In this document: positions 35,101 through 35,220 of the stretch, piece by piece
Position numbering within the stretch: position 1 is the first letter of the stretch
How the letters are laid out: each line of letters opens with the position of its first letter
Origin: Candidimonas nitroreducens
GTDB taxonomy: Bacteria > Pseudomonadota > Gammaproteobacteria > Burkholderiales > Burkholderiaceae_B
Assembly (NCBI RefSeq): GCF_002209565.1
Contig: NZ_NJIH01000022.1
Coordinates: 1-35,220, forward strand
DNA: 35,220 nucleotides
Direction of reading: 5' to 3'
Position numbers and translations under genes: made by a program
The notes under the pieces: generated by a model
Database searches by the model: none
The model's input: only the letters and a program-made list of their open reading frames with translations
What the model was told of the DNA's origin: nothing

Positions 35101-35220
35101 GGGCTCTTCCCCATTTTCGGGGGATGAGGGCATTCATTACACTCGGTTAATCACCCCGTTCCAACCGCACTGGGCCAAGACCCGCATGCGGTAATTCTCA
35201 AAATTCCTGAAGCCATACGC
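35101..35220 (-). mobile_element. ISL3-like insertion sequence, one end (continues beyond window)
   Basis: The boundary is placed at GGGCTCTTCCCC (35101), which resembles the GGCTCTT-type terminal repeats of the ISL3 family. The C-terminus of a transposase follows inward on the minus strand. The other end and any target duplication are outside the window. A candidate duplicated flank is the ~8 bp just left of 35101. Confidence 0.6.
35137..35220 (-). CDS. Transposase, C-terminal 27 residues (partial)
   Basis: The minus-strand frame from the window edge to TAA at 35139-35137 encodes AYGFRNFENYRMRVLAQCGW and a few more residues. The GFRNFENYRxRV pattern is typical of the C-terminus of ISL3-family transposases. 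The stop is 36 bp inside the putative terminal repeat, as expected for a complete IS. Only the tail is visible, so integrity cannot be judged. Confidence 0.65.
   Translation of the reverse strand, partial: AYGFRNFENYRMRVLAQCGWNGVINRV

Overview
The window (about two-thirds G+C in its coding parts) looks like chromosome from a betaproteobacterium of the order Burkholderiales, most likely Alcaligenaceae (Bordetella/Achromobacter/Pusillimonas-like). This rests on recognised protein families (RecA-RecX, RdgC, a TctD/TctE-like regulator pair, a PbpC/alpha-2-macroglobulin pair, a long aspartate carbamoyltransferase) and on base composition. The genus is inference.

Layout. 1-3493 (minus): N-terminal part of a giant type I-secreted VCBS-repeat adhesin, with near-identical 873/876-bp tandem repeats and a frame-breaking junction at 1922/1923. 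3494-4042: AT-rich, dyad-rich intergenic region shared with a divergent 7TMR-DISM histidine kinase (4043-6586). 6400-14656: a nitrite/nitrate assimilation block. A minus-strand CysG-type siroheme gene with a decayed methyltransferase half faces the plus-strand operon nirB-nirD-nasA-cobA, which is preceded by a textbook sigma-54 promoter and two NtrC-type sites. The block therefore contains the nitrate reductase, the siroheme nitrite reductase, and both halves of siroheme synthesis, under apparent nitrogen control.

14704-15313 (minus): a BrnT-type toxin followed by an XRE antitoxin. 15368-17056 (minus): recA-recX with a perfect SOS box. 17282-21424 (plus): response regulator, sensor kinase and an MHS-family transporter with an 11-bp direct-repeat box in front of it. 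21425-22114: intergenic, with a candidate small RNA ending in a strong intrinsic terminator. 22115-23017: rdgC.

23269-24561 (minus): an aspartate carbamoyltransferase with an N-terminal helix-turn-helix, transcribed away from a perfect inverted repeat 22 bp upstream of its start. I consider this the most interesting lead in the window: an enzyme that may bind its own operator. 24674-25912 (minus): a membrane protein and a lipoprotein with a SecD P1-head-like domain. 26107-26244 (plus): a 45-residue single-span membrane protein with a GTG start. 26347-34574 (minus): alpha-2-macroglobulin and PbpC, overlapping by 4 bp. 34917-34995: a CAT-anticodon tRNA with its terminator, a 17-bp palindrome, and the end of an ISL3-like insertion sequence at the window edge.

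All calls are from reading the sequence; no database search was run.
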